DNA of 64,000 bases. It comes from Paenibacillus xylanexedens. GTDB taxonomy: Bacteria > Bacillota > Bacilli > Paenibacillales > Paenibacillaceae. The position numbers were made by a program, and so were the translations under genes. Every line of letters starts with the position of its first letter. The stretch's first letter is position 1. The notes under the pieces were generated by a model, which did no database searches, was not told where the DNA came from, and worked only from the letters and a program-made list of their open reading frames with translations. The stretch lies in the NCBI RefSeq assembly GCF_007680605.1, contig NZ_VEIO01000001.1, positions 3,263,254 through 3,327,253 on the forward strand, in the 5' to 3' direction. Shown here in pieces: positions 28,852 through 39,074 of the stretch.

Positions 28852-31038
28852 CTATGAAACAGTCTCATCAGGCCAGCCTTGAATCGTAACCTGTTCACCT
28901 TCGGGATTATGCGTTGCTGCGGCATACGCCGGCATGCTACCGTCGTGGAATAACCACAATTCATGCAGAGCCCGTGTACAGCCGACATAGAGCAGCTTCG
29001 CATCACCCGCGCCAGGCAAATAGTGCTGCTGATCAACATCAGCCACGATAGCCGCATCGAATTCAAGCCCTTTGGACAGATACACAGGCAAAATGGAATG
29101 TCCGCCACTGTACTGTTTTTTGCCGCCATCGATCAGGTTCAAATCCCAGCCCGCCTTCTGAAACTCGCGATGAAGTTCTTCGGCTTCATGCAACGTTCGT
29201 GTCAGGATGGACACCGTCCGATAGTCTTTATTCGTCAGTATGTTCAGTGCCCGCTCCAGGCTCCCCGTTCGTCCTTCACTTCCGTATGCAAGCGTACGCA
29301 CCGGATCACCGCTCCGGAACACGGGAATCGCCGTAATCCCACTCTTCACACCCTGCTCCAGGATGGTATTGGCATAATCAATAATTTCCATCGTGGAACG
29401 ATAGCTCCGGGTTAAGGCAAAATACGCATTCTGTTCCTCTGGAAACAGTGAACTCATCTCTTCCCAAGCATGAACACCACGGTACTCATGAATGCCTTGA
29501 GACAAGTCTCCCAGAATAGTAAAAGAATGTCCTTTCACAAACTGATCCAGCAGCGCAACATGAAATGGCGAGAAATCCTGGGCTTCATCAATGACAACGT
29601 GGTCAAAACGCTCCGCTCCTTCAATGTCATGCACCAGCGTATGGATATAAACCAGTGCCGGAAGATCCTCTTCCCGAATGACATCTTGCTTCAAATCTGC
29701 ACCGGTTTTCTTCATGATCGCTTTGGGTATTAAGCTGCTTAGCTCAGCAGGCACAGACCCGCCTTTTGCGGCCTTGAACAGCTGTTTGTACAACGTCAGC
29801 GGATTGTACTCAGGCCACTTTTTGGCATAGGACTTCTCCCGGGTTGCTGCCTTCTTCTTACGTTCTTTGCGCACCGTTTCCGGCATCGGCTTTTTCAATT
29901 CCATCTCAATCCAGCGGTGAACCCGTGCCATGACCCGCTCTTTGCGTTTGGCCAGCGGATAATGTTTGTACTCCGTCCCAAACCAGCTTTCGATTTCCTG
30001 TTTACTGAGCACCGCACCGTCCCATGGACTGAAATCACCATCCGGCACGGATGCTTCCTCCATCCCCGATAACCACTCCCGAATCAGTTCCATGAAAGGA
30101 ATCGAGCCTTTGTAACGTCCAGGAACATCATCATTCAGTTCAGGCCGAGTAGCAGGGGTTTCAAACCACGTCTGCAACGTCTCTGACGCATCTGCAAGCG
30201 GCATATCCAGCCCCAGCAGATTCATCGCCCAATCGGGAAAGGTTTGCTGCTGAATGTCTCCTACCCCAAGCTCTGGCAATACATCGGAGATGTAATCCAG
30301 AAACATATGGTTGGGTGCAAAAATAACCATTTTCTCCGCCGACACCTGCTCCTTGTACTGATACAGCAAAAAAGCAAGGCGATGCAGGGCCACTGTTGTT
30401 TTCCCTGATCCGGCGACCCCCTGAATGATCAGTGCGGTGTTTCTCGCCGCCCGAATGATCTGATCCTGCTCGGCCTGAATCGTGGATACGATGTCCCGCA
30501 GCTTATTGTCCTTGTTTTCACCAAGGCGGTACACGAGGAATTCATCGGATACGGCAGGTTGGTCACTGTCCCGGTTATACGTATCTGCCACACGTTCCAG
30601 TATGCGCTGACGAATCACGACATTTCGTTTCAGATACACCAAACCTTCAATCAGCCCTTCAGGGGCTTCATACGTTGCAGAGGCTTCTCCTCCGGTAAAA
30701 GAGTAAAACAGGCTCGCGACAGGAGCGCGCCAATCGATCACAAGCGGATGCTCACCGATCTCTTCGCGGTCTACGCCAATCTTGCCAATATACAGCGGTT
30801 TCCGTTCACCACTGCCCTGCTCTTCGAAATCCAAGCGTCCGAAATAGGGTTGTTGCGCGCTCTTGGACAAGGCATTCCGGCGTTCTTCACGTCCGGCTTC
30901 CAGCACTTGTTCCGTGAAATCGTGACCGGTATACACCGGAAAGTTCCGCAGCCGTTCAAGCTGGCGGTCCACTTCTTCCATCGTTCGCGCTAACCTGTAC
31001 TCTTCTTCTTGATAGGCACTTTGAAAGCTGTCTGACAT
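28852..31038 (-). CDS. helD: RNA polymerase recycling helicase HelD
   Basis: A 728-residue UvrD/Rep-like superfamily 1 protein of the HelD (YvgS) type. The N-terminal coiled-coil arm (~1-50) fits the RNA polymerase secondary channel. Next comes PLVIDWRAPVASLFY, Walker A QGVAGSGKTTVALHRLAFLL (~205), Walker B VVIDEAQDFSP, and motif VI in LYVGCTRALHELWL. HelD strips stalled core polymerase from DNA and DNA debris from polymerase. AGGAGGTAACTGAAAC precedes the ATG. It is monocistronic. Confidence 0.9.
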   Translation of the reverse strand: MSDSFQSAYQEEEYRLARTMEEVDRQLERLRNFPVYTGHDFTEQVLEAGREERRNALSKSAQQPYFGRLDFEEQGSGERKPLYIGKIGVDREEIGEHPLVIDWRAPVASLFYSFTGGEASATYEAPEGLIEGLVYLKRNVVIRQRILERVADTYNRDSDQPAVSDEFLVYRLGENKDNKLRDIVSTIQAEQDQIIRAARNTALIIQGVAGSGKTTVALHRLAFLLYQYKEQVSAEKMVIFAPNHMFLDYISDVLPELGVGDIQQQTFPDWAMNLLGLDMPLADASETLQTWFETPATRPELNDDVPGRYKGSIPFMELIREWLSGMEEASVPDGDFSPWDGAVLSKQEIESWFGTEYKHYPLAKRKERVMARVHRWIEMELKKPMPETVRKERKKKAATREKSYAKKWPEYNPLTLYKQLFKAAKGGSVPAELSSLIPKAIMKKTGADLKQDVIREEDLPALVYIHTLVHDIEGAERFDHVVIDEAQDFSPFHVALLDQFVKGHSFTILGDLSQGIHEYRGVHAWEEMSSLFPEEQNAYFALTRSYRSTMEIIDYANTILEQGVKSGITAIPVFRSGDPVRTLAYGSEGRTGSLERALNILTNKDYRTVSILTRTLHEAEELHREFQKAGWDLNLIDGGKKQYSGGHSILPVYLSKGLEFDAAIVADVDQQHYLPGAGDAKLLYVGCTRALHELWLFHDGSMPAYAAATHNPEGEQVTIQGWPDETVS

Positions 31039-31183
31039 GTTTCAGTTACCTCCTAAGAATAGTTGTTTGCTCTGCATCGCTGTAGATCGCGCAATACAAA
31101 AGGATATCCAATATATCACAAAGGGCAACTGAAAGCCATATCGATTTTCCATATGAGCAGAACGAATCATGAAGTCCTTACCA

Positions 31184-31232
31184 TAAAAAGAAGGACTCTG
31201 TTGAGCGATACCTTCACAGATATCGCTCTCAG
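31184..31232 (-). terminator. Intrinsic terminator of the ABC exporter gene
   Basis: On the minus strand AAGGACTCTG pairs with CAGAGTCCTT, and an inner GAGCGATA pairs with TATCGCTC. TTCTTTTT follows. It lies about 40 bases after the exporter stop. Confidence 0.9.
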
Positions 31233-31273
31233 CAGAGTCCTTCGATCCTCATCCCTCTGTCGAGCGAGCATTA

Positions 31274-33115
31274 CTATGTGTTTCGTATTTCTCCATTGCT
31301 GCTTGCATTGCCATCTCCGTCCTGGGCCACAAACTGTTTTTGCGCAAGCTCCCGGTATACGGGATGCGTATGGATCAATTCTGCGTGAGTTCCTGTTCCG
31401 GTCACGTGCCCATGTTCCAACACCACAATCTGATCGGAATCCACAACTGTAGACAATCGATGTGCGATCACAATGGTGGTTCTGCCCTCCATCAGATTGG
31501 ATAACGCCTGTTGAACTTCGTACTCGGAGGTACTGTCCAGACTGGAGGTGGCTTCATCCAGCATCAGAATATCAGGGCTACGCAGCAACGCACGGGCAAT
31601 AGCGATCCGCTGACGCTGGCCCCCGGATAACTTCATTCCGCGTTCGCCCACTTCGGTGTCAAAACCTTGTGGCAGTTTGTCGATAAAGTCAGCCGAATAG
31701 GCCATCTCCGCGGCTCTTCTGATCTCATCCATGGTTACTTCACGATTGAGACCATACGTGATATTGTCTTTAATCGTACCTGCCATAAGTGGACTTTCTT
31801 GTGATACATAGCCAATTTTGCTACGCCAGGAAGCGAGGGAATACGTTGTTATCGCTTCTCCCCCATACGAAATGTGACCCGAATCGGGCAAGTAAAACTG
31901 CTCCAGCAGTGAGAACAGCGTAGACTTACCACTTCCGCTCGGACCCACAATCGCTGTTACTTTGCGAGTCGGCACCGTTAGATGAATGCCATGCAGCACT
32001 TCTTCGCCTGTAACATAAGAGAAATGTACATCGTGAAACGCAATCGTTTCATTGCCTTGCGGAGCAAGCTTTGTGCTGTGATCCGGTTCTTCCTCGTCCG
32101 CAAGAATCGCCTGAATTCGTTCAGTAGCTCCTACGACTTTTTGCAAACGTGAGTACAACGTTGTGAACTGTCCCATAGGCATAATAACCTGGAACAGTAG
32201 CAGAATGAACGCAACCAGTTCCCCCGGCGACAATAGCCCCGAAGCAACCCGCATCCCCCCGACACCTAGAATAACAACGAGCACAGCCGTCATAACAAAA
32301 GTAAACAAAGGCCCGATCAAAGCAAGAATACGTGCTTCCTGTAATCCAAAAGCGAACATTTTACGAATGCGGGAATCTCCCGCCTCGGATTCCTGCTTCT
32401 CGGTTCCATATGCCTTGACCAAACGAATTTCACTAATCACCTGACTGAGCACCGACGTCAGCCCTGCCATCTCGTCCTGCTGTTTTTTGGAGATTTTGTA
32501 CATTTTTCTGCCCACAGGCAACAAGATCAGCATGGTCAGCGGCACCAGGCTTAGAATAATGAGAGACATTACCCAATCCAGATAAAAGAGCAGCGCCACC
32601 CCACCGATTACCGCAACGATATTGGAGACAAAGGACACGAGATAATCTGCGATTAACGTCATAATTTGGCTGGTATCATTGGTGATGCGACTCATCGTAT
32701 CTCCTGTACGATTTCGGTCGAAATATGGCATGCGAAGTGACAGTACCTTGTTCCACAGCTTGGTGCGGAGCGTCGCCACGACACGTTGCCCGGCGTAGTT
32801 CAACATATAGATGCTAATTCCTGAAGCTATGGCTTGGATCACAAACGCCCCTAGCAACAGAAAAATAACCGATTTATTTAGAGCTGATGTCGTCAGTCCG
32901 TCAATGAGTCCTTTGGTCATCAAGGGAACGATGAGACCCGCCGTCGTTTGAATCAACGTCAAGATGAGAGCCACGGTCAGAATCAATTTTGGCGGATTTG
33001 TGGAAGCGATCAGTCTAACAAAATCCTTGAATCCTTTTGTTCCGACTTTCGGCTTATTCGACTCCGAGTGTTGCTGTTCTTGCATTCCCTGTTCTTGCCT
33101 TTCCTGTTCTTCCAT
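31274..33115 (-). CDS. ABC exporter, fused permease-ATPase (multidrug/lipid type)
   Basis: A 613-residue half-transporter. After a Gln/Glu-rich N-terminal tail come six transmembrane helices (~45-325), then the nucleotide-binding domain with Walker A GPSGSGKST (~391-399), a Q-loop in YVSQESPLM, signature LSGGQRQR, and Walker B ILMLDEATSSLD with a catalytic Glu. It should act as a homodimer; there is no partner gene nearby. It resembles the BmrA/MsbA group, which export drugs or lipids; the true substrate cannot be told. GGAGG precedes the ATG by seven bases. Confidence 0.92.
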   Translation of the reverse strand: MEEQERQEQGMQEQQHSESNKPKVGTKGFKDFVRLIASTNPPKLILTVALILTLIQTTAGLIVPLMTKGLIDGLTTSALNKSVIFLLLGAFVIQAIASGISIYMLNYAGQRVVATLRTKLWNKVLSLRMPYFDRNRTGDTMSRITNDTSQIMTLIADYLVSFVSNIVAVIGGVALLFYLDWVMSLIILSLVPLTMLILLPVGRKMYKISKKQQDEMAGLTSVLSQVISEIRLVKAYGTEKQESEAGDSRIRKMFAFGLQEARILALIGPLFTFVMTAVLVVILGVGGMRVASGLLSPGELVAFILLLFQVIMPMGQFTTLYSRLQKVVGATERIQAILADEEEPDHSTKLAPQGNETIAFHDVHFSYVTGEEVLHGIHLTVPTRKVTAIVGPSGSGKSTLFSLLEQFYLPDSGHISYGGEAITTYSLASWRSKIGYVSQESPLMAGTIKDNITYGLNREVTMDEIRRAAEMAYSADFIDKLPQGFDTEVGERGMKLSGGQRQRIAIARALLRSPDILMLDEATSSLDSTSEYEVQQALSNLMEGRTTIVIAHRLSTVVDSDQIVVLEHGHVTGTGTHAELIHTHPVYRELAQKQFVAQDGDGNASSNGEIRNT

Positions 33116-33158
33116 CCGTATTCCTCCCGTTCTCTATCTCATCACTTTTCGTTTCGTT

Positions 33159-34457
33159 TTACAAAATACCATGCAATACAAAGTTCGCCAGGAACAGAAT
33201 CGAAATGCCATACATGACAACAGGCACTTCTTTTCCTTTTCCGGCAGCCAGTTTTGCCAGCGGGTACGCGATAAAGCCAAATGCCATTCCATCCACAATG
33301 CTATATGTAAAAGGAATCATGACCATGATCAGAAACGCCGGAAACGCTTCGGTAAAATCGCTGAAATCCATATCTCTGACACCCTGTACCATCAAGCCGC
33401 CGATGATGATCAAAATAGGTGCAATCGCACTATCGGGAATATACCCGAGTAGCGGAATGAAGAAAAAGGTAGCTCCGAACAGCACCGCCGTCACGAGTGG
33501 CGTTAATCCTGTGCGTCCACCTGCCGCGATGCCCGCTGTAGTCTCCGCTGCTGCCACGGGTGGACTACTACCCAAAATACCTGCCAGCACCGTGCTAACC
33601 GACAGTGCACGCAGACTGCCCTTGAACCGTTCCGGCCGACCAATCATATTCGTTTGCGCGGTGATGAGCCCGATATTTTCAAACACAACAATCAACAGTA
33701 GCAAAAAGACAGCAATCCAGAATGCAATATCCGCCAGCTTCATCAGAGATAATTCACCAAACAGACCGCCATATTGCCGCAGTGCTTCCATAGCAGATAC
33801 CGCTTCGCCGGGATGTACAGCTCCGAGCACGTAAGCAAGTCCTGTCCCAATTAAAATACTGATGAGCAAACCGCCTTGAACATTTCGGATAAATAAAATA
33901 ACGGCGAGCACAAGTGTTACGCAAGCTGTAATAACATTGGGATCATTAAAGTGTCCGATAGCAACAAACGTTGTCTGATGGGCAATCACAATGCTGCTCT
34001 TTTGCAGTCCGATAAAGGTTAGAAACAATCCAATCCCGACCGTGATGCCATGCTGCAAATTTTTCGGGATCGCTTCGCTGATCATTTTATATAACGACGT
34101 AAAGGCAACGACAGCAAACAGAGCACCCGTAACAGCCACTACAGCCAGCGCTTCTTGCCAAGTCAGCTTCATCGAGTGCACAAGTGTGTATGTGAAAAAT
34201 GCATTTATTCCCATGCCGGGCACCACAACAATCGGTGATTTACCTCCAAAAGCCATAAGCAAACATCCTGCAATGGATGTGAGCAACGTACCTACCATCG
34301 CTGCCTGCAACGGCATACCCGCATCGGAAAGAATCTTCGCATTCACCATCACAATATAAACGACCGCAAAATAGGATATGGCACCAGCCACAATTTCCTT
34401 CTTCCACTGATCTTCTGGTTCCATGCCCAGCTGTCTGGACAACCACCCGTGTTTCAT
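33159..34457 (-). CDS. NCS2 family guanine/hypoxanthine-type permease
   Basis: A 432-residue polytopic protein of the AzgA-like branch of NCS2. The segments VVVPGMGINAFFTYTLV, GLFLTFIGLQKSSIV and LGSSPPVAAAETTAGIAAGGRTGLTPL are typical of PbuG/PbuO purine permeases, which import guanine, hypoxanthine or adenine by proton symport. A GAGGGG lies ten bases before the ATG. No purine riboswitch was found upstream. Instead the 5' region holds copy A of the structured element at 34488-34632. A purine role fits apt and relA further along but is inferred. Confidence 0.88.
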   Translation of the reverse strand: MKHGWLSRQLGMEPEDQWKKEIVAGAISYFAVVYIVMVNAKILSDAGMPLQAAMVGTLLTSIAGCLLMAFGGKSPIVVVPGMGINAFFTYTLVHSMKLTWQEALAVVAVTGALFAVVAFTSLYKMISEAIPKNLQHGITVGIGLFLTFIGLQKSSIVIAHQTTFVAIGHFNDPNVITACVTLVLAVILFIRNVQGGLLISILIGTGLAYVLGAVHPGEAVSAMEALRQYGGLFGELSLMKLADIAFWIAVFLLLLIVVFENIGLITAQTNMIGRPERFKGSLRALSVSTVLAGILGSSPPVAAAETTAGIAAGGRTGLTPLVTAVLFGATFFFIPLLGYIPDSAIAPILIIIGGLMVQGVRDMDFSDFTEAFPAFLIMVMIPFTYSIVDGMAFGFIAYPLAKLAAGKGKEVPVVMYGISILFLANFVLHGIL

Positions 34458-34487
34458 TTGTTCTGTTCCCCTCTCGCTTTTTATAAA

Positions 34488-34632
34488 TTCAACTAAAGAA
34501 TGTTTACACTTGCCACTCCGATGACAGAATAACCTTCCGATGTAGCTTTCTTTCAGAAAGCTTATAGGCGAACACTTCGCTTCTCCAGCTTTTTTCTGTC
34601 CTCTACGTTCTCGTGTAAAAAGTTAAGTTGAA
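34488..34632 (-). repeat. Structured intergenic element, copy A
   Basis: A 145-base imperfect palindrome upstream of the NCS2 permease. The outer arms TTCAACT (34488-34494) and AGTTGAA (34626-34632) pair, as do TACAC (34505-34509) and GTGTA (34613-34617). Conserved blocks shared with copy B are CCACTCCGAT (34513-34522), TTCCGAT (34535-34541), 34566-34588 and 34601-34617. Between them GACAGAA (34523-34529) pairs with TTCTGTC (34594-34600). The apical hairpin is AGCTTTC-TTTCA-GAAAGCT (34544-34562). The functional strand is not proven; minus is given because the downstream gene is on it and starts 30 bases away. Confidence 0.8.
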
Positions 34633-34775
34633 CCTATACGCCGCAAATCTTTATGTATGTATCATCATTTCGCGCAGCACATCATATCATACACCGTTTT
34701 CAAAGTGAAGTACATGACGTACTCCTGACATATCGTATCCCCCATTGAAGATGCGGCGCGCAAAAAGAAAAATAC

Positions 34776-34805
34776 CAAAAAACGCAGGTGCTCATAGCAC
34801 CCGCG
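34776..34805 (-). terminator. Intrinsic terminator of the aspS-tcdA unit
   Basis: On the minus strand CGCGGGTG pairs with CACCTGCG (one wobble) and is followed by six T. It lies ~50 bases after the tcdA stop. The stretch between here and element copy A (34633-34775) holds no recognised feature. Confidence 0.88.
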
Positions 34806-34855
34806 CTTCATCGGTTAATCTTATACAATGTTAATTGATTTGATCTGTTGTTTGC

Positions 34856-35614
34856 TTAAGCCTCTGACTCCTCTGCTTTTTCAAGCAGATCTTTCACGGC
34901 AACACTGACCATAATCAGACCAGCTACCGGCGGGACAAAAGCGTTACTTGCCGGCGGCTGTTTCGCTTTGCGAATCTCAGGCGCATTCTCGGGAACGATC
35001 TTCTGCGTCACGTCTGCACGTGGCTTGAGTGGCTCTTCGGTGGAGAATACTACCTTCACGCCCTTTTTGATGCCGTCTTTGCGTAGCTTGGTGCGTACTA
35101 CACGGGCAATCGGGTCCATGGACGTTTTCGAAATATCCGCGACCTGGAATTTCGTCGGGTCCATTTTGTTCGCAGCGCCCATGCTGGAGATGATCGGAAT
35201 TTTGCGTTTAAGACACTCTTTAATGAGATGTATTTTGTAGATAATCGTATCGGAAGCATCCAGTACATAATCCAGATCGTACTTGAACAATTCCTCATAC
35301 GTTTCTTCCGTATAAAACATGTTAAGCGCAATGGCGTCACATTCCGGATTGATCAATTTCACACGTTCTACCATCAAGTCGGCTTTTTTCTGACCTACTG
35401 TCGTGGTAAGTGCATGAATTTGCCGGTTGATGTTCGTGATATCCACTACATCTTTGTCAATCAGGATGATTCGGCCAACTCCGCTGCGGGCAAGTGCTTC
35501 TACAGCAATCCCGCCCACACCGCCGATGCCAAGTACAGCTACCGTGCTATTTCTGAGCGTGTTCAGACCTTCTGGTCCGATTGCAAGCTCTGTTCTTGAA
35601 AATTGATGGAGCAT
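34856..35614 (-). CDS. tcdA: tRNA threonylcarbamoyladenosine dehydratase TcdA (YrvM)
   Basis: A 252-residue E1-like (ThiF/MoeB fold) protein. The ATP-binding glycine loop is in VAVLGIGGVGGIAVEALARSG, followed by LIDKDVVDITNINRQ and SSMGAANKMDPTKF of the TcdA (CsdL) subfamily. It dehydrates t6A37 of ANN-decoding tRNAs to the cyclic form. GGAGG precedes the ATG by twelve bases. It follows aspS by 18 bases, as yrvM follows aspS in B. subtilis. This tight spacing leaves no room for the 6S RNA gene that lies there in B. subtilis. Confidence 0.92.
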   Translation of the reverse strand: MLHQFSRTELAIGPEGLNTLRNSTVAVLGIGGVGGIAVEALARSGVGRIILIDKDVVDITNINRQIHALTTTVGQKKADLMVERVKLINPECDAIALNMFYTEETYEELFKYDLDYVLDASDTIIYKIHLIKECLKRKIPIISSMGAANKMDPTKFQVADISKTSMDPIARVVRTKLRKDGIKKGVKVVFSTEEPLKPRADVTQKIVPENAPEIRKAKQPPASNAFVPPVAGLIMVSVAVKDLLEKAEESEA

Positions 35615-35632
35615 TGAAAATCGATGCCTCCT

Positions 35633-37411
35633 TTATTTCTTTTCCGCGACAGGTTTACGGGCTACACGGATGTGAAGTTGTTCGAGTTGTGATCCATCCA
35701 CTTCGGAAGGTGCATTCATCAAGAGATCAGTTGCACTCGCCGTTTTCGGGAAGGCAATGGTTTCACGCAGATTTGTGCGTCCTGCCAGCAACATTACGAG
35801 ACGGTCCAGACCAAATGCGATACCGCCATGTGGTGGTGTACCATATTCGAATGCTTCGAGCAGATAACCGAATTTATCGTTAGCCACTTCTGGTGTAAGT
35901 CCAAGCGCAGCAAACATTTTTTCTTGTACATCACGTTTGTAGATACGCATCGAACCGCCACCGACTTCATAACCATTCAGTACAAGGTCGTAGGCTTGAG
36001 CGCGGATTGCACCCGGATCTGTGTCAAACAAATGTACATCTTCGTCTTTTGGACGTGTGAACGGGTGGTGTTCCGCCACATAACGTTTCGCTTCTTCATC
36101 ATAGCCGAGTAGCGGGAAGTCCACAACCCAAGCAAACTTGAACTTGCTGTCATCGATCAGGCCCAGTTGACGTCCGATTTTCAGACGCAGGGCACCGAGA
36201 ACATCAGCAACGACTTTTTTGGTGTCAGCGGAGAAGAGCAGCAAGTCCCCTTCTTCAGCGCCTGTACGTTCTTTAACCGCTTCAATCTCTTCCGGCGTAA
36301 AGAACTTCACGATTGGCCCTTTGAACTCGCCGTCTTTCACTTGAATCCAAGCGAGACCTTTAGCGCCGTAACGTGCAGCGAATGGTCCGAGATCATCGAT
36401 CTCTTTACGGCTCCAAGTACCGCAGCCTTTGGCGTTCAGTACCTTCACTTCGCCGCCTTTTTCAATGACGGAAGCGAATACCTTCACACCGCTGCCTGCT
36501 ACGATATCGTTCATCTCCACCAGTTCCATGCCAAAACGCAGATCTGGTTTGTCAGAACCGTATTTGCCCATGGCATCAGCATACGTAATCCGTTGGAATG
36601 GCAATTCCAGCTCAATGCCTTTCGTTTCACGAAGCAATTTGGCCATCAACTGTTCCATCATTGGTAACAGGTCATCTTGTTGCAAGAAAGACGTCTCGAT
36701 GTCGACTTGAGTGAATTCCGGTTGACGGTCTGCACGCAAGTCCTCGTCACGGAAACAACGAGCGATTTGGTAGTAACGCTCAAGTCCACCAACCATCAAC
36801 AATTGTTTGTAGATTTGTGGGGATTGTGGCAGGGCAAAGAATTCTCCTTCATGTACACGGCTTGGTACGAGATAGTCACGCGCACCTTCCGGGGAACTCT
36901 TGGTCAAGATTGGTGTTTCCACCTCAACGAACTCTTCTCCGTCCAGGTAATCACGGAACACTTTAGACGCTTTGGAACGCAGTTTTAAGGTTTCGAACAT
37001 TTCCGGACGACGCAGGTCCAGGTAACGATATTTCAAACGCAGGGATTCATCTACCTCAACGCCATCTTCGATGAAGAATGGAGGTGTTTTGGCTGCATTC
37101 AACACTTCGATTTCCGTAATTTGAACTTCGATCTCGCCTGTTGGCAGGTTTTTGTTTACAGTCTCTGCATCACGTTTAACCACTTTACCCGTTACCGCAA
37201 TGACATACTCACTGCGTACACGATCTGCGATCTGCAATGCTTCACCGGAATATGCCGGGTTAAAAACAACTTGTACAATTCCGCTGCGGTCACGCAGATC
37301 GATAAAAAGTACGCCCCCCAGGTCACGGCGGGTCTGTACCCAGCCGTTCAATGTTACTGTTTCACCGATATGTGCGTCTGTTAATGCGCCGCAATGATGA
37401 CTTCTTTTCAT
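35633..37411 (-). CDS. aspS: Aspartyl-tRNA synthetase
   Basis: A 592-residue bacterial-type AspRS. An OB-fold anticodon domain ([24 protein letters not shown]) comes first, then the class II core with [14 protein letters not shown] and [18 protein letters not shown], the bacterial GAD insertion (~290-420), and motif 3 [13 protein letters not shown]. It charges tRNA-Asp; whether it also charges tRNA-Asn cannot be decided by eye. The ATG at 37411 is seven bases after AGGAG; the longer open frame upstream has no ribosome site. It is downstream of hisS (190-base gap with no recognised feature) and should share the T-box control. Confidence 0.96.
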   Translation of the reverse strand: MKRSHHCGALTDAHIGETVTLNGWVQTRRDLGGVLFIDLRDRSGIVQVVFNPAYSGEALQIADRVRSEYVIAVTGKVVKRDAETVNKNLPTGEIEVQITEIEVLNAAKTPPFFIEDGVEVDESLRLKYRYLDLRRPEMFETLKLRSKASKVFRDYLDGEEFVEVETPILTKSSPEGARDYLVPSRVHEGEFFALPQSPQIYKQLLMVGGLERYYQIARCFRDEDLRADRQPEFTQVDIETSFLQQDDLLPMMEQLMAKLLRETKGIELELPFQRITYADAMGKYGSDKPDLRFGMELVEMNDIVAGSGVKVFASVIEKGGEVKVLNAKGCGTWSRKEIDDLGPFAARYGAKGLAWIQVKDGEFKGPIVKFFTPEEIEAVKERTGAEEGDLLLFSADTKKVVADVLGALRLKIGRQLGLIDDSKFKFAWVVDFPLLGYDEEAKRYVAEHHPFTRPKDEDVHLFDTDPGAIRAQAYDLVLNGYEVGGGSMRIYKRDVQEKMFAALGLTPEVANDKFGYLLEAFEYGTPPHGGIAFGLDRLVMLLAGRTNLRETIAFPKTASATDLLMNAPSEVDGSQLEQLHIRVARKPVAEKK

Positions 37412-37600
37412 AACCAAACTCCTCTTATGTGAAATTTCCGTTCTGTGTAAGACAAGCATGTAGCCCGCCTTCCACATTCCGGTTACGTGAAGATATATTC
37501 GAAAGGCATGCTGTCTCTGGAGAGTACCATCCGTGAAATCGGAATATCTATTCACCATAGCCACTTGCCGATTCTAAGCTTGTCATTTCAGCGTAGGTTC

Positions 37601-38854
37601 TTAATGATTTCCGCGTACCGTAGCCACCAGCTCATCCAGCTTAACAGTCTGCTGCTCGCCGGTATCCATCGCTTTAAGTGAGATTTCACCGCGTTCCAGT
37701 TCGTCATCCCCAAGAATCGCCGTATAACGAGCTTTGAAGCGGTCTGCTGATTTCATCTGTGCTTTCATCTTACGGCCCAGATAGTCGCGTTCGCCGGATA
37801 AGCCCGATTGACGCAATTTAAACAACAGTCGATTGACCTCACGATCAGCCGCCTCACCCAGAGCGACAAAATACACGTCAAGCGGAGCGAGTGTAGTTAC
37901 TTCAATATTCTGGTGTTCCAGAATGAGTTGAATACGCTCCAGACCAATACCAAAGCCAATACCCGGCTGATCCGGTCCGCCGATATCACCAACAAGACCA
38001 TTGTATCTTCCACCGCCACCAACGGTATCAATGGCTCCGATACCTTGTGCCTTTAACTCAAATGCTGTCAGCGTGTAATAATCGAGTCCCCGCACTAAAC
38101 GATTGTTCACCGCGTAGTCTACGCCGAAATCGTCCAGATACGCCTGCAATTTGGCAAAATGACTCAATGATTCTTCATCCAGGCTGTCCAGGATGGACGG
38201 AGCCCCAACAAATTTATCCTGATCCACCTTACAATCCAGTACACGCAGCGGGTTACGCTCCATCCGGGATTGGCAGTCTTTGCAAAGCGTATCTTTCATT
38301 GGTCTCAGGAAACCAAGCAGCGTCTCCCGGTATTCCGCCCGACTAGTTGCATTGCCCACCGAGTTAATTTCCACTTTGACATCCTTTAGACCAAGCTCTA
38401 CACACAATTGATAACCAAGCGCAATAACTTCGGCATCAATTGCCGGATCAACTGCACCAAGAGCTTCTACACCGAACTGGTGAAACTGACGCTGACGACC
38501 AGCCTGCGGACGCTCATACCGGAACATCGGACCGATATAATACAGCTTGCTCACGTCCGGTTCGCCGTACAGCTTATTCTCTACGTAAGCGCGAACTACG
38601 CCAGCTGTGCCTTCCGGACGAAGTGTCATGCTGCGATTGCCTTTGTCATCGAAGGTATACATTTCTTTCTCAACGATATCTGTCGTTTCCCCTACGCCGC
38701 GTACAAACAAAGATGTTTGCTCAAAAATCGGCGTGCGGATCTCGCGATAATTAAAACGTCGACACAGATCCCGTGCTTTTTCTTCTACATACTGCCACTT
38801 CTCCACTACTCCAGGCAGCAAATCCTGCGTTCCTGTCGGTTTCTGAAAACCCAT
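37601..38854 (-). CDS. hisS: Histidyl-tRNA synthetase
   Basis: A 417-residue class II HisRS. The start [15 protein letters not shown], motif 2 [21 protein letters not shown], the histidine A loop [12 protein letters not shown] and motif 3 [16 protein letters not shown] are all present, followed by the anticodon-binding domain. GGAGG lies seven bases before the ATG at 38854. It is first in the hisS-aspS-tcdA unit, behind a T-box leader and behind copy B of the structured element, which ends 36 bases before this start. Confidence 0.96.
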   Translation of the reverse strand: MGFQKPTGTQDLLPGVVEKWQYVEEKARDLCRRFNYREIRTPIFEQTSLFVRGVGETTDIVEKEMYTFDDKGNRSMTLRPEGTAGVVRAYVENKLYGEPDVSKLYYIGPMFRYERPQAGRQRQFHQFGVEALGAVDPAIDAEVIALGYQLCVELGLKDVKVEINSVGNATSRAEYRETLLGFLRPMKDTLCKDCQSRMERNPLRVLDCKVDQDKFVGAPSILDSLDEESLSHFAKLQAYLDDFGVDYAVNNRLVRGLDYYTLTAFELKAQGIGAIDTVGGGGRYNGLVGDIGGPDQPGIGFGIGLERIQLILEHQNIEVTTLAPLDVYFVALGEAADREVNRLLFKLRQSGLSGERDYLGRKMKAQMKSADRFKARYTAILGDDELERGEISLKAMDTGEQQTVKLDELVATVRGNH

Positions 38855-38890
38855 CTGTATCCCTCCAGCATTGATTTTCTCTGTAAACGT

Positions 38891-39063
38891 GAATTCTAAC
38901 TGTACACTTGACCACTTCGATTGTAGTACCATCTTCCGATCGCTGTTATCCCCGGATTTTCCTGATCTAACATGTAGAAATGTTAAAAATCCGGTGATAA
39001 AGGCGAACACTCCGTTTCTTCAGATTGGTTCTACACTCTACGTTCCCGTGTACAGGGAGAATC
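38891..39063 (-). repeat. Structured intergenic element, copy B
   Basis: A 173-base imperfect palindrome between the hisS T-box terminator and hisS. Outer pair CTGTACAC (38900-38907) with GTGTACAG (39048-39055), extended by GAATTCT with AGAATC. Blocks shared with copy A: CCACTTCGAT (38912-38921), TTCCGAT (38934-38940), 39001-39023 and 39036-39052. The variable arm TGTAGTACCA (38922-38931) pairs with TGGTTCTACA (39026-39035) with one mismatch. The apical hairpin is 38946-38960 with 38986-39000, one mismatch in 15, with a small nested stem. The right-hand 52 bases match copy A at 42 positions. Confidence 0.82.
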
Positions 39064-39074
39064 AACTTGAAAAC

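Noticed and set aside
34458..34755. Purine riboswitch upstream of the NCS2 permease
   Set aside because: The conserved core sequences of the purine aptamer were not found on the minus strand; the region matches the structured element instead.
35615..35632. 6S RNA gene at the aspS-tcdA junction as in B. subtilis
   Set aside because: Only 18 bases separate the two genes.
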